DNA from: Chloroflexota bacterium
GTDB lineage: Bacteria; Chloroflexota; UBA6077; FW602-bin22; JAMCYS01
Assembly (NCBI GenBank): GCA_023473795.1
Contig: JAMCYS010000015.1
Location: 23,183 to 87,182 of the forward strand
DNA: 64,000 bases
Direction: 5' to 3'
Shown: positions 55,420 through 64,000 of the stretch, piece after piece
Layout of the letters: each line of letters opens with the position of its first letter
Position numbering within the stretch: position 1 is the stretch's first letter
Translations under genes and position numbers: made by a program
The notes under the pieces: model-generated
Database searches by the model: none
What the model was told of the DNA's origin: nothing
Seen by the model: the letters and a program-made list of their open reading frames with translations, nothing else

Positions 55420-56690
55420 TCTGACACCGCCAACAGAGATTCAGCAAGCGGCAGCCGAACCACCAGCGTGGCGCCCTGACCCAGAGAGCTCGTCAGGCTC
55501 ATGCTACCCCCCGCCAGACGAGCGCGCTCTTCCAGTCCCAGGAGGCCGAAGTGCCCCAGGCGCTCGGCGGAGACGCTGGCGTCGAAGCCGACGCCGTCAT
55601 CCCTCACCGCCAGCACCAATTCCCGGCCCTCACGGCCGACCGTGACGGAGGCGTGGCTGGCGTGGGCGTGCCTGGCGACGTTGGCCAGACCCTCGCGCAC
55701 CACTCGCAGCCCATCCTGGGCGACGCCGGCCGGCAGGGAGTCCCACGACTCCCCTCCCTCCACGCTCAAGGCGCAGGGCACGCCACTGGCGGCGCCGAAG
55801 CGTTCGACCTCTCGCTGCAGCGCGGCCAGGAAGTTGCCCTCCGGCGCGGGCGCCGCCCGCAAGGTCTGGATCGACTGCCGGGCCTCGCTCAGCGCCCCCC
55901 GCGCCCGCTCCAGCGCCTGGCCTGCCACCTGGCGCGCCTTATCGGCGTTGTCTTTGGCCAGCAGATTGTCTACCGCCTCCAGTTGCATGATGATGCCCGC
56001 CAAACCCTGGGCCAGAGTGTCGTGCAGCTCTCTGGCCAGGCGCTGGCGCTCCTGATTGACGGTGAGTGCTTCGACGCGCGTTGCGTAGACCTCGAGCTGG
56101 CGATGGGCCGTCGCCAGCTCGGCGTTCGCCCGCTCGACTGCGCGCAGCAGGCCTTCCACACGCCCGCGCTCGCGCTCCTGCATTACCAGATAACCCACGT
56201 AGAGAGCGACAAAAGCAATCACGGCCACACCAAGCGGCAGCGTGCTCCAAACAGTAGTAAGCCCCCCCACGAGATAAGTGCAGAGCATCCACTCAAGTAG
56301 GACAGCCCCCGCCAGAGCCAGGCGAGCATGCGGCTCAGGCAGCAGCCCTATGCCCTCGCCCACCAAGCCAAACAACAGTGTGGCGACGAACCATTGTTGA
56401 GCCACCAAGACACTGGCCAGCACTAGAGCAGCCTGCACCGCCAGGTAATACAGCGTCAGCCGCGGCCGACCGCCCCAGCGGTTGACGCTGTGATGGAGGA
56501 GGGCCTGGACGACGAAGAGAGCGGCAAGGAGGGCCTTACCGGGAAGATCCAGCGAGCCAGCGGTAATGGCTGTGTAGTAGATGAAGGCGAGAACCACGTA
56601 AACCACGAGAAAGAAGAGGCTCGCAGCCTCAACCGGCCGGCCGAGCAGCCGCACGTGCATCGGCGTCGGGGGACGTTCCACGTTTGCCAA
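55416..56690 (-). CDS. Membrane sensor histidine kinase (HisKA_3 type)
   Basis: ERQRLARELHDTLAQGLAGIIMQLEAV, LANVARHAHASHASVTV, VRDDGVGFD. Confidence 0.93.
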   Translation of the reverse strand: MANVERPPTPMHVRLLGRPVEAASLFFLVVYVVLAFIYYTAITAGSLDLPGKALLAALFVVQALLHHSVNRWGGRPRLTLYYLAVQAALVLASVLVAQQWFVATLLFGLVGEGIGLLPEPHARLALAGAVLLEWMLCTYLVGGLTTVWSTLPLGVAVIAFVALYVGYLVMQERERGRVEGLLRAVERANAELATAHRQLEVYATRVEALTVNQERQRLARELHDTLAQGLAGIIMQLEAVDNLLAKDNADKARQVAGQALERARGALSEARQSIQTLRAAPAPEGNFLAALQREVERFGAASGVPCALSVEGGESWDSLPAGVAQDGLRVVREGLANVARHAHASHASVTVGREGRELVLAVRDDGVGFDASVSAERLGHFGLLGLEERARLAGGSMSLTSSLGQGATLVVRLPLAESLLAVSE

Positions 56691-56867
56691 AGTGAGCCTC
56701 CCGCAGCGCGGCTATTGTAGCGCAGACGAACCGCCCCCGCCATCTGGCCAGGTGCCCGCGCCCGAGGGGACAGTGTTCGAAGGTACAGTCGAGAACAGCC
56801 CGTCCGTACGATTCCAGCAGAGTCGACCTCAGGCTACAGTGAGCTCAGCAAGAAGGAAAGGCAGGCG

Positions 56868-57790
56868 GTGACAATGGATAGACAACTGGCAATCGCCGTT
56901 TCTAACCTCAGTAAGTGCTACGGACAACTGCGCGCCGTGGACGGAATCTCCTTCCAGGTGTTGAGCGGCGAGGCGTTCGGTCTACTTGGGCCCAACGGGG
57001 CCGGCAAGACCACTACCGTCGAGTGCGTGGAGGGTCTGCGCCAGCCCGACGGGGGTGAGATCACGGTGCAGGGGCTGCGCCAGGGCCCAGACGCCGCGCG
57101 CATCAAGCCGCTCATCGGCGTGCAGCTGCAGAACACCGGCCTCTATCCGCGACTGACCGTGCGCGAACTGGTGCGCTCTTCGCCACCTTCTTCCCCAGGT
57201 CACTGGCAGTCGACGAGCTGATCGACACGGTGGGTCTGCGGGAGAAGGCCAACACGGCCAGCAAGAGCCTCTCGGGTGGGCAGCGGCAGCGCCTCTCTCT
57301 GGCGCTGGCCCTGGTCAACGACCCCGAAGTGGTATTCCTGGACGAGCCGACGACCGGCCTTGACCCGCAAGCCCGCCGGGCGCTCTGGGACGTGGTGCGG
57401 GAACTCAAACGCCGCGGCAAGGCAGTGCTGCTGACCACCCACTACATGGAAGAGGCCGAGGAATTGTGCGACAGGGTGGCGGTCGTCGATCACGGTCGCA
57501 TCATCGCCGAGGGCACGCCGGCAGCCTTGATCGCGGAGCACTTCGCGGAGACGGCCATCGAGCTGGCTGCCGAGGGGCAACGGTTGGACCGCCTGCAGGC
57601 GCTGCCGGGGGTGGCCAGGCTCCTCACCGAGGACGGGCACGTGACCCTCTACTCGAACGACGTGCCGCGGACAATCGCGGGTCTCATCGCCCTCACTCCG
57701 GACGGACGCGGGCTGCGAGAACTGAGAATCCGTCAGGCGACCCTGGAAGACGTCTTCTTGAAGCTCACCGGCAGAAGGATAAGAAGTTAG
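56868..57790 (+). pseudogene. ABC transporter ATPase split by a one-base frameshift near 57175-57185
   Basis: ORF 56868-57221 (Walker A GPNGAGKTTT) continues in another frame as FATFFPRSLAVDELIDTVGLREKANTASKSLSGGQRQRLSLALALVNDPEVVFLDEPTTGLD. Confidence 0.8.
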
Positions 57791-57801
57791 GAGGGATTGA
57801 G

Positions 57802-58557
57802 ATGAACGCTTTGCGGGCACTATATGTCGCCAACGGCAGGGAATTCCTGCGCGAGCGAATCAACTGGATAACCACGATCTTGATGCCGTTGTTTTTCGCC
57901 GGCTTCTTCGGCCTGATCTTCAGCGGCACCGAGTTACCCGGAGGCCCGGGAGGCACTCCCTTGAGAATGGTGGACATGGTCTTTCCGGGAATGCTCGGCC
58001 TGGCGATGCTGTGGCTGGGCCTCTTCGGCACGACGATGCCCTTGGTGGGCTTGCGCGAGCAGCAGGTGCTGCGCCGCCTGGGCGTGACCCCTCTTTCCCG
58101 GCTCACCATCCTGGCCGCGCAGGTGGCCTGGCGGGTGACGGTGGGCATCTGCCAGTCTGTACTGTTCGTCGCCTTCGGCCGCCTGGCGTTCGGCGTGCAG
58201 GTGGTGGGCAACCTGGGATTGCTGGCCGCGGCGGTCTTGCTGGGGACTCTGGTTTTCGTGACAATGGGCTACCTGTTGGCGGCGGTCTCGCGCTCGCAGG
58301 ACGCGGCCACGGCCATCACCCAGATCGTCAACCTGCCGATGATGATGCTGTCCAGCTCCTTCTTCAGCCTGGACGCCATTCCCTCGTTCCTGAAACCAGT
58401 CGTGGACTTCATCCCGCTAACCTACCTGGCCGATGCGTTCAGGCAATTGATGGTGGCTTATCCGCCCCTCCATCCCTTGTGGCTCGACTTCGCGGCGCTG
58501 GGCGGCTGGCTGGTCGTGCTAACGGGCCTCTCGCTGCGCTTCTTCCGCTGGGAGTAG
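57802..58557 (+). CDS. ABC-2 type transporter permease
   Basis: MNALRALYVANGREFLRERINWITTILMPLFFAGFFGLIFSG, six hydrophobic segments; follows ATPase. Confidence 0.85.
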   Translation: MNALRALYVANGREFLRERINWITTILMPLFFAGFFGLIFSGTELPGGPGGTPLRMVDMVFPGMLGLAMLWLGLFGTTMPLVGLREQQVLRRLGVTPLSRLTILAAQVAWRVTVGICQSVLFVAFGRLAFGVQVVGNLGLLAAAVLLGTLVFVTMGYLLAAVSRSQDAATAITQIVNLPMMMLSSSFFSLDAIPSFLKPVVDFIPLTYLADAFRQLMVAYPPLHPLWLDFAALGGWLVVLTGLSLRFFRWE

Positions 58558-58663
58558 GCGCACTTGACAGGCCCCTGGGGGACAGGCTAAGCTGGCGATG
58601 GGGTTGGGGGCGGCTATGCCGCCCCCAATGACTGCTGGCCAGCGCAGGCGGAGGTAGCGGGCA

Positions 58664-59449
58664 ATGACCGAAACGGCAGGCAGCGCCCTGAAGATCGCTC
58701 TGAAGGCAGGCAAGTCGATCGTCGGCAGCTTCGTCACCCTGCCGGCGGCAGGCGTGGCGGAAGTGATGGCCCTGGCCGGCTTCGACTTCCTGGTGATCGA
58801 TACCGAGCACGGCCCTTTCGGCGTCGAGACGGCGGAGAACCTGGTGCGCGGGGCCCAGATAGGTGGAGTACCCTCAATCGTGCGCGTACCGGATTCCCAG
58901 CCGGCGACCATTCTGAAGGCGCTGGATATCGGCGCCGCGGGGGTGCAGGTGCCGCTCGTCAACACCGCGGAGGATGCGCGACGGGTGGTTTGGTCCGCCA
59001 AGTACCACCCCGAGGGCGGCAGGGGCATGGCCCTGATGCGCTCCTCGCGCTACACCGCCAGCCAGCCCGCCACCTACTTCGCGCGGGCCAACGCCGAGAC
59101 CTTCGTCGTCGCGCACTGCGAGACCATGGAAGCCGTGAACAACCTGCCGGAAATCCTGGCCGTCCCCGGCATCGACGTCGTCTTTGTCGGCCCCTATGAC
59201 CTCTCCCAATCGCTGGGGGCGCCCGGGCAGGTCAATCTACCGGAGGTGCAGGCGGCCGTCAACCGGGCCCTCGCGACGATAATCTCCTCGCCGGTGGCGG
59301 CTGGCAGCCACGCGCTCAGCCCAGCCCACGCCCGCCTCCTGATCCAAAAGGGGGTCAAGTACGTCACGCTGGGCATGGACTTCGGCTACCTGCTGAGTGC
59401 CTGCCGCAACGACCTGATCGACGCCCGTCGGCCCGAGGGGGAGAAATAA
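58664..59449 (+). CDS. HpcH/HpaI aldolase family protein
   Basis: VGSFVTLPAAGVAEVMALAGFDFLVIDTEHGPFG, GAAGVQVPLVNTAEDARRVV, FVGPYDLSQSLG. Confidence 0.92.
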   Translation: MTETAGSALKIALKAGKSIVGSFVTLPAAGVAEVMALAGFDFLVIDTEHGPFGVETAENLVRGAQIGGVPSIVRVPDSQPATILKALDIGAAGVQVPLVNTAEDARRVVWSAKYHPEGGRGMALMRSSRYTASQPATYFARANAETFVVAHCETMEAVNNLPEILAVPGIDVVFVGPYDLSQSLGAPGQVNLPEVQAAVNRALATIISSPVAAGSHALSPAHARLLIQKGVKYVTLGMDFGYLLSACRNDLIDARRPEGEK

Positions 59450-59481
59450 ATCGCTCCGGGGACAATGGCTGGCACCGCGCG

Positions 59482-59676
59482 TCAGTTGTCGGTGTAGTTC
59501 TCCCCCAGGATGCGCGGCAGACAGGCCTTACAGACCGGGCAGACCGTGTCGTCGCGGGCGACGACGGCCACCACCGGCTGACGACTATCTCGTGGGTCGT
59601 GGCGCGGATCGCGGCACTCAGCAAAATCCAGCTCGGGATAGCGCCGCCTGGCCGAGCTCAAACGTAGGACTCCCAT
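59482..59676 (-). CDS. Small CxxC-containing hypothetical protein
   Basis: CPVCKACLPRILGENYTDN; overlaps start of minus-strand lipoate ligase end by one base. Confidence 0.45.
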   Translation of the reverse strand: MGVLRLSSARRRYPELDFAECRDPRHDPRDSRQPVVAVVARDDTVCPVCKACLPRILGENYTDN

Positions 59677-60443
59677 CAGCTACCTCTCCCAGCGGTCAGG
59701 CACCCGCGCCAAAATGCGTCGGCTGTCGCTTGCCGCCCCAGGGCCAGCGCCGCCGCCACCAGCGCCTCCAGCAGGCGCTCGGGCGTAGCCGTCGGGGCCT
59801 GGGCGCGCACCGTCGTCAAGAAATCGCGGTGCTGGCGTCCCGCCCGGTAGTCCGGCTCGCGCGGGGGGTGGCGCAGGCAGGCCTCCAATAGATCCATGTC
59901 GATGTCGTAGAGCACGGTTCCATGCAGCAGCAGACCTCCCCGCCGGCGAGCCTGGGCATTGCCTGAGACCTTGCGCTCGCCGATAGCCACGTCCGAGGTG
60001 CCGCGCATCTGGGCGGTCAGGCCGAGGCGAGCCAAAGCCTCGACCAGCAACAGCGCCCCCGCCACGAAGGCCGCCTTCACGTCCAGTCCAGACGCCAGGG
60101 GGGCCGTGAGGGAATAGTTGAGCACACCCGCGGTCTGCAGTACCGCACCGCCACCCGAGCGGCGCCGGACGATCGCGACGCCCAACCGCTCGCAGGCCGG
60201 CAGGTCGGCCACCACCTCGGGCTTCTCCGAGTTGCCGATGACGACCGTCGGACGGTCGCCCCACCAGAGACGCAAGACGCTGCGGTCCTGCGCCCCGGCC
60301 GCCTCCACCAGCATCTCGTCCACGGCCAGGTTGATGCCCACCGAGGCAGGCGGCGCGATGATCACTTCGGCGGCGGCGAAGAGGCGTAATGCAGCCAGGC
60401 CGGCCAGCTGGCTCGTCCGTGCTGGCTGCTCGATCTCGGCCAT
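59676..60443 (-). CDS. Lipoate-protein ligase A family protein
   Basis: LRLWWGDRPTVVIGNSEKPE, IVRRRSGGGAVLQTAGVLNYSL, SDVAIGERKVSGNAQARRRGGLLLHGTVLYD. Confidence 0.9.
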   Translation of the reverse strand: MAEIEQPARTSQLAGLAALRLFAAAEVIIAPPASVGINLAVDEMLVEAAGAQDRSVLRLWWGDRPTVVIGNSEKPEVVADLPACERLGVAIVRRRSGGGAVLQTAGVLNYSLTAPLASGLDVKAAFVAGALLLVEALARLGLTAQMRGTSDVAIGERKVSGNAQARRRGGLLLHGTVLYDIDMDLLEACLRHPPREPDYRAGRQHRDFLTTVRAQAPTATPERLLEALVAAALALGRQATADAFWRGCLTAGRGS

Positions 60444-60605
60444 CGCCTCCCCTTGGCGCACTGCCGCGCCACCTGCGCCCAAGATAGCGCGAGCTGCGCC
60501 TCTCTGTCAACGTCGCCGCGCCGAGCGGAGGACCCCAGCACCGTCGGCAGGAGACGATGGAGCAGCTTAGTCGTTTGGATGACCATAGTCAATATGAGCT
60601 AGGTA

Positions 60606-60634
60606 TTGACGACTAGTCGCCCCGGCATTACAAT
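60606..60634 (+). promoter_or_regulatory. Putative sigma70-type promoter
   Basis: TTGACG-N17-TACAAT upstream of multiheme cytochrome. Confidence 0.65.
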
Positions 60635-60705
60635 ACTGACCGCTTGCAGGCGTGGGTGCCGGCCGACGGGGCGCTCGCGTAGCTGATGGAAGACGGAGGT
60701 ACGAC

Positions 60706-62532
60706 ATGCCGGATAGCGACCACAGCGGCGACCCTCGGCGGCGCAGCCTGATCTACAATCCAACCACCTATGCTGGCGCCGTCCTCGCCGTGATCAGCGC
60801 CATCCTCATCGCATCGCTCTTTCTGATCGCCTGGAACAGCCCCACGGGCAGCCCCTACTTGGGCATTATCACCTACCTGGTGCTGCCGGCGTTTCTGGTG
60901 ATCGGCCTGTTGTTGATCCCGCTGGGCATGGGCATTGAGAATCGGCGCCGCCGCCGGTTGGCCGCCGCGACGCCTGAGGCACCGCCGCCGTTCCCGCGCA
61001 TCGACCTCAACCAGCCCAGGCAGCAGCTGTATTTCGGCGTCTTCGCCATCGGTTCCTTGGTCGCCATCGCCCTGCTGGGCACGGCCGCTTATCAGTCCTA
61101 CAACTTCATGGACTCGACCACGTTCTGCGGGCAAACCTGCCACACGGTGATGCAGCCCGAGTACACCGCCTACCTCGACTCGCCCCACGCGAGGGTTACT
61201 TGCACGGCCTGCCACATCGGGCCGGGCGCCTCTTGGTACGTGCGCTCCAAAGCCTCGGGCGTTTACCAGGTCTACGCGACCATCGCCAACGTCTACCCAC
61301 GACCCATAACGACGCCTATCGAGAATCTACGCCCCGCTCGCGAGACCTGCGAGAAGTGTCACTGGCCGGCCAAGTTCTACGGCGATACCCTCGTCAGCCA
61401 CACTAGCTACAGCATGGACCAGAGCAACACCCCCCAGACGATCTCCCTCATAGTGAAGACCGGCGGCACTAGCGAACAGACGGGCGTCAGCACCGGCGTG
61501 CACTGGCACATCGACACGAACAACGTGGTTCGCTACGTGGCGACCGACGATAAGAGGCAGGACATCGCCTGGGTGTCCTACCAGCAGCCGGGGGGGCCCG
61601 AGATCCAGTATTTCGACACCGCCAACAAGCTGAGCCCGCAAGATCTAACCAAGTACCAGACGCGCGTGATGGACTGCATCGACTGCCACAACCGGCCGAC
61701 CCATATCTTCTACTCGCCCGACGAGGCGGTGGACCGGGAAATGGCGGCGGGCCGCATGGACCCCGGCCTGCCCTTTGCCAAGAAAACGGGCGTCGAACTG
61801 ATTACCAAGCAGTACCCGAACCAGAAGGCCGCGACCGCCGCCATAACCGCGGCCTGGGACAAGTTCTATCAAGACAACTACCCGCAGGTGAACGCCAGCA
61901 AGGGGGCGGCGGTGCGAGGCAGCGGTCTATCCCTGGCCGATGCCTACACGCGCAACGTCTTCCCCCAGATGAACGTCACCTGGGGTACCTACCTAAACAA
62001 TCTCGGCCACCAGAGCTCGGCCGGCTGCTTCCGCTGCCACGACGGCAAACACGTGAGCCAAGACGGTAGGACGATCCCCAACAACTGTAACCTGTGCCAC
62101 TCCCAGCCCGTGGCCGGAGCGCCAACGGGCATCACGACGGCCGCGACACAAGTCACGCCGACGGCTCAACCGTCGCCCCAGCCCACGGCTCAGCCTACCA
62201 GCGCGCCCACGCAGCAACCGACCGCACAGCCAACTCAGCAGGCGACAGCGCAGGCCACGGCCGCGCCCCAGGCGACCGCGGCGACCACCAAGCCCACGGC
62301 AGCACCGACCGCCGCGCCGACGCAGGCGCCGGCGGCTACGCCCGCCCCGGTGGCTCGCGGCGGCGGGCTGCACAACGCGGCCACACACTCGGTGACGCCC
62401 TGTTCGACCTGCCACAAAGGCACGCCCGGACAGGACCCCAAGCCGGGGCGCGACCAGTGCACGACCTGCCACACGGACCGGGCCAACCACAACCCGGGCA
62501 TCCCCTGCTACACCTGCCACAGCTTTAAGTAA
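60706..62532 (+). CDS. Membrane-anchored multiheme cytochrome c (NapC/NirT-like), nine CxxCH
   Basis: CGQTCH, CTACH, CEKCH, CIDCH, CFRCH, CNLCH, CSTCH, CTTCH, CYTCH; two N-terminal TM helices; Thr/Pro/Gln/Ala linker between hemes 6 and 7. Confidence 0.9.
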   Translation: MPDSDHSGDPRRRSLIYNPTTYAGAVLAVISAILIASLFLIAWNSPTGSPYLGIITYLVLPAFLVIGLLLIPLGMGIENRRRRRLAAATPEAPPPFPRIDLNQPRQQLYFGVFAIGSLVAIALLGTAAYQSYNFMDSTTFCGQTCHTVMQPEYTAYLDSPHARVTCTACHIGPGASWYVRSKASGVYQVYATIANVYPRPITTPIENLRPARETCEKCHWPAKFYGDTLVSHTSYSMDQSNTPQTISLIVKTGGTSEQTGVSTGVHWHIDTNNVVRYVATDDKRQDIAWVSYQQPGGPEIQYFDTANKLSPQDLTKYQTRVMDCIDCHNRPTHIFYSPDEAVDREMAAGRMDPGLPFAKKTGVELITKQYPNQKAATAAITAAWDKFYQDNYPQVNASKGAAVRGSGLSLADAYTRNVFPQMNVTWGTYLNNLGHQSSAGCFRCHDGKHVSQDGRTIPNNCNLCHSQPVAGAPTGITTAATQVTPTAQPSPQPTAQPTSAPTQQPTAQPTQQATAQATAAPQATAATTKPTAAPTAAPTQAPAATPAPVARGGGLHNAATHSVTPCSTCHKGTPGQDPKPGRDQCTTCHTDRANHNPGIPCYTCHSFK

Positions 62533-62540
62533 GCGAAGTG

Positions 62541-62572
62541 CAAACCAGAGCCGCACGTGCGGCTCTGGTTTG
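62541..62572. terminator. 32-nt perfect palindrome after multiheme cytochrome
   Basis: caaaccagagccgcac/gtgcggctctggtttg. Confidence 0.7.
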
Positions 62573-62672
62573 TCGGTGGCCACTCACGGCAAGAGGGGCG
62601 AGAATGAAGTCCCGCCCCTCTGATTTTGGCGCCTGCCCTCTCTCCCAGCCGACAGAAGCGGCCCCCCCCCCG

Positions 62673-63416
62673 CTAGCTGAGTAGCCTCTCGAAGGTCAAC
62701 CAGCGCAGGGAGAAGGCGATGGCAGCCGCCGTCAACAGCAAGAGGAACGCCCCCAGTGCCAGCGGCGCCACGACCGGCGGCAGGACGAAGATGAAACCCA
62801 TCGCTATCAGGATGAACGGCCCCACCAGGGCGCCGAGCACATTGTTGGCGGTGCGGAAGTCTTTGGCCAGCAGCCCCACCAGCAGGGCGCCGGCCGTGGA
62901 GTAGGCGAGGGACGCCACCAGTAGCCAAAGCAGCAGCAGCGCGTCGCCGAAACTGCCGAGGCCGAAGTAGATCATCACCGCCGAGTCGATTATGAGTAGC
63001 GGCACGGTGATGGCGACGCCCACGGCCAGCACGGCGCCCAGCTTGGCGGTAATGATGTCCCTAACCGAAACCGGCAGGGCCACCAGCAGCTCCAGGGTGC
63101 GCCGCTCCCGTTCGGCGATGATCGTGTAAGTGGCCAGCAGCGAAGGCAGCATCAGGCCCGAAATCATGATCATGAACGGCAGCAGGAAGCCTGTGAGCAT
63201 CTGCTTGGTGTCCTTCATGCTGGACATGCCAGGCGGGAGATTGACCCCGACGGGCATATTGGTGGCGTTCGGGTTGTTGCCCATCGTCACGATGTTGAGC
63301 AAGGGTATGCCCAGACAGAAGGCCAATGGCAACAGCACCGCGCTCAGAACCGCGCCCCGCTTGCGCGGCAGCTGGCGGAATTCCTTGACCAGCAAAGCAG
63401 CCACGTTTTGGTTCAT
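62673..63416 (-). CDS. ABC-2 type permease
   Basis: MNQNVAALLVKEFRQLPRKRGAVLSAVLLPLAF...IIAERERRTLELLVALPVSVRDIITAKL. Confidence 0.88.
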   Translation of the reverse strand: MNQNVAALLVKEFRQLPRKRGAVLSAVLLPLAFCLGIPLLNIVTMGNNPNATNMPVGVNLPPGMSSMKDTKQMLTGFLLPFMIMISGLMLPSLLATYTIIAERERRTLELLVALPVSVRDIITAKLGAVLAVGVAITVPLLIIDSAVMIYFGLGSFGDALLLLWLLVASLAYSTAGALLVGLLAKDFRTANNVLGALVGPFILIAMGFIFVLPPVVAPLALGAFLLLLTAAAIAFSLRWLTFERLLS

Positions 63417-64000
63417 CGCGCTCCTCCCTCGACAATCTCCACGAACAGGTCCTCCAGGCTGGCTTCCGCCACGCGGCACTCATAGATGTCCAGGCCCGCG
63501 CCAAGCAGTCTGCGCAGCAGGCCAGGAATCTCGGCCTGCGGGTTGGGCACAGTCCCCGCGTCCGCCGATTGGTATTGGCGCGGGGACATCGTCAGCCAGC
63601 AGCCGCCGTTCTCGACCTCTGCTTTCAGCCCGAGGTCCTGCAAACCCGCCGCCAGTGCCTGGCCGCCCTGGCGCGCCTCCAGGTGCACGCGAACGGGGAA
63701 GCGGTGGCGCAGGCTCTCGATATTCTCGTGGAGAAGCACTTCGCCCTTGCGAATGATCACCACGTTCTGACACAAGTCCTCTGCTTCCGCCAGATTGTGG
63801 GTGCAGAGAAGTACCGTGCGACCGCCGAGCACGTCGCGCAGGTAGCCCCGCACCTCGCGCGCGGCCAGCGGGTCGAGGCCGACGGTCGGCTCGTCCAGCA
63901 ACAGCACCTCCGGCTCGGCGAGCAGCGCCGCCGCCAGGGAGACCCGGCGCTGGAAGCCACCGGAGAGCTGGGCCAGTGGGCGGTCGAGGTACGGGCCGAG
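63413..64000 (-). CDS. ABC transporter ATPase, C-terminal part (runs off window edge)
   Basis: LSGGFQRRVSLAAALLAEPEVLLLDEPTVGLDPLAAREVRGYLRDVL; frame open to 64000. Confidence 0.9.
   Translation of the reverse strand, partial: LGPYLDRPLAQLSGGFQRRVSLAAALLAEPEVLLLDEPTVGLDPLAAREVRGYLRDVLGGRTVLLCTHNLAEAEDLCQNVVIIRKGEVLLHENIESLRHRFPVRVHLEARQGGQALAAGLQDLGLKAEVENGGCWLTMSPRQYQSADAGTVPNPQAEIPGLLRRLLGAGLDIYECRVAEASLEDLFVEIVEGGAR

Noticed and set aside
62662-62671. C10 homopolymer as a phase-variation tract
   Set aside because: Lies just outside the permease stop codon, so slippage would not switch a reading frame; may be a sequencing-error-prone site
1-64000. tRNA, rRNA, prophage, CRISPR-Cas, or known defence systems
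   Set aside because: None recognised while reading both strands; a tRNAscan/Infernal and DefenseFinder run would be needed to exclude them firmly

Overview
This 64 kb GC-rich window looks like part of a Chloroflexota-type chromosome, probably a MAG contig. I saw no tRNA, rRNA, CRISPR array, prophage or transposase. Main content: (1) a branched-chain amino acid type ABC transporter whose permease and two ATPases are fused in one 843-aa ORF; (2) a TCA-segment operon (sucCD, ferredoxin, isocitrate-type dehydrogenase, 2-oxoacid:acceptor oxidoreductase KorABC); (3) an Alternative Complex III-like cluster (actA-E) running directly into a Rieske/cytochrome b/cytochrome c module; (4) a second Rieske/cytochrome b operon with two CydA-like proteins and a cytochrome c; (5) a nine-CxxCH membrane cytochrome; (6) KGG-type small stress proteins flanking a RimK-like ATP-grasp ligase; (7) housekeeping genes (ftsH, maf, rlmD-like, pdxA, HIT, glycosyltransferases). 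Most notable signals: a peroxiredoxin interrupted by an in-frame TGA exactly at the peroxidatic cysteine position, with a bacterial SECIS-like hairpin downstream (candidate selenoprotein missed by the ORF track); a cytochrome b whose PEWY Qo motif is replaced, encoded with two CydA-like subunits; a 1,058-bp near-perfect tandem duplication at the end of the respiratory cluster; a two-member family of secreted proteins with a shared uncharacterised domain; and a long, apparently structured leader upstream of the transporter operon. All calls come from reading the sequence and supplied ORFs; no database search was run.
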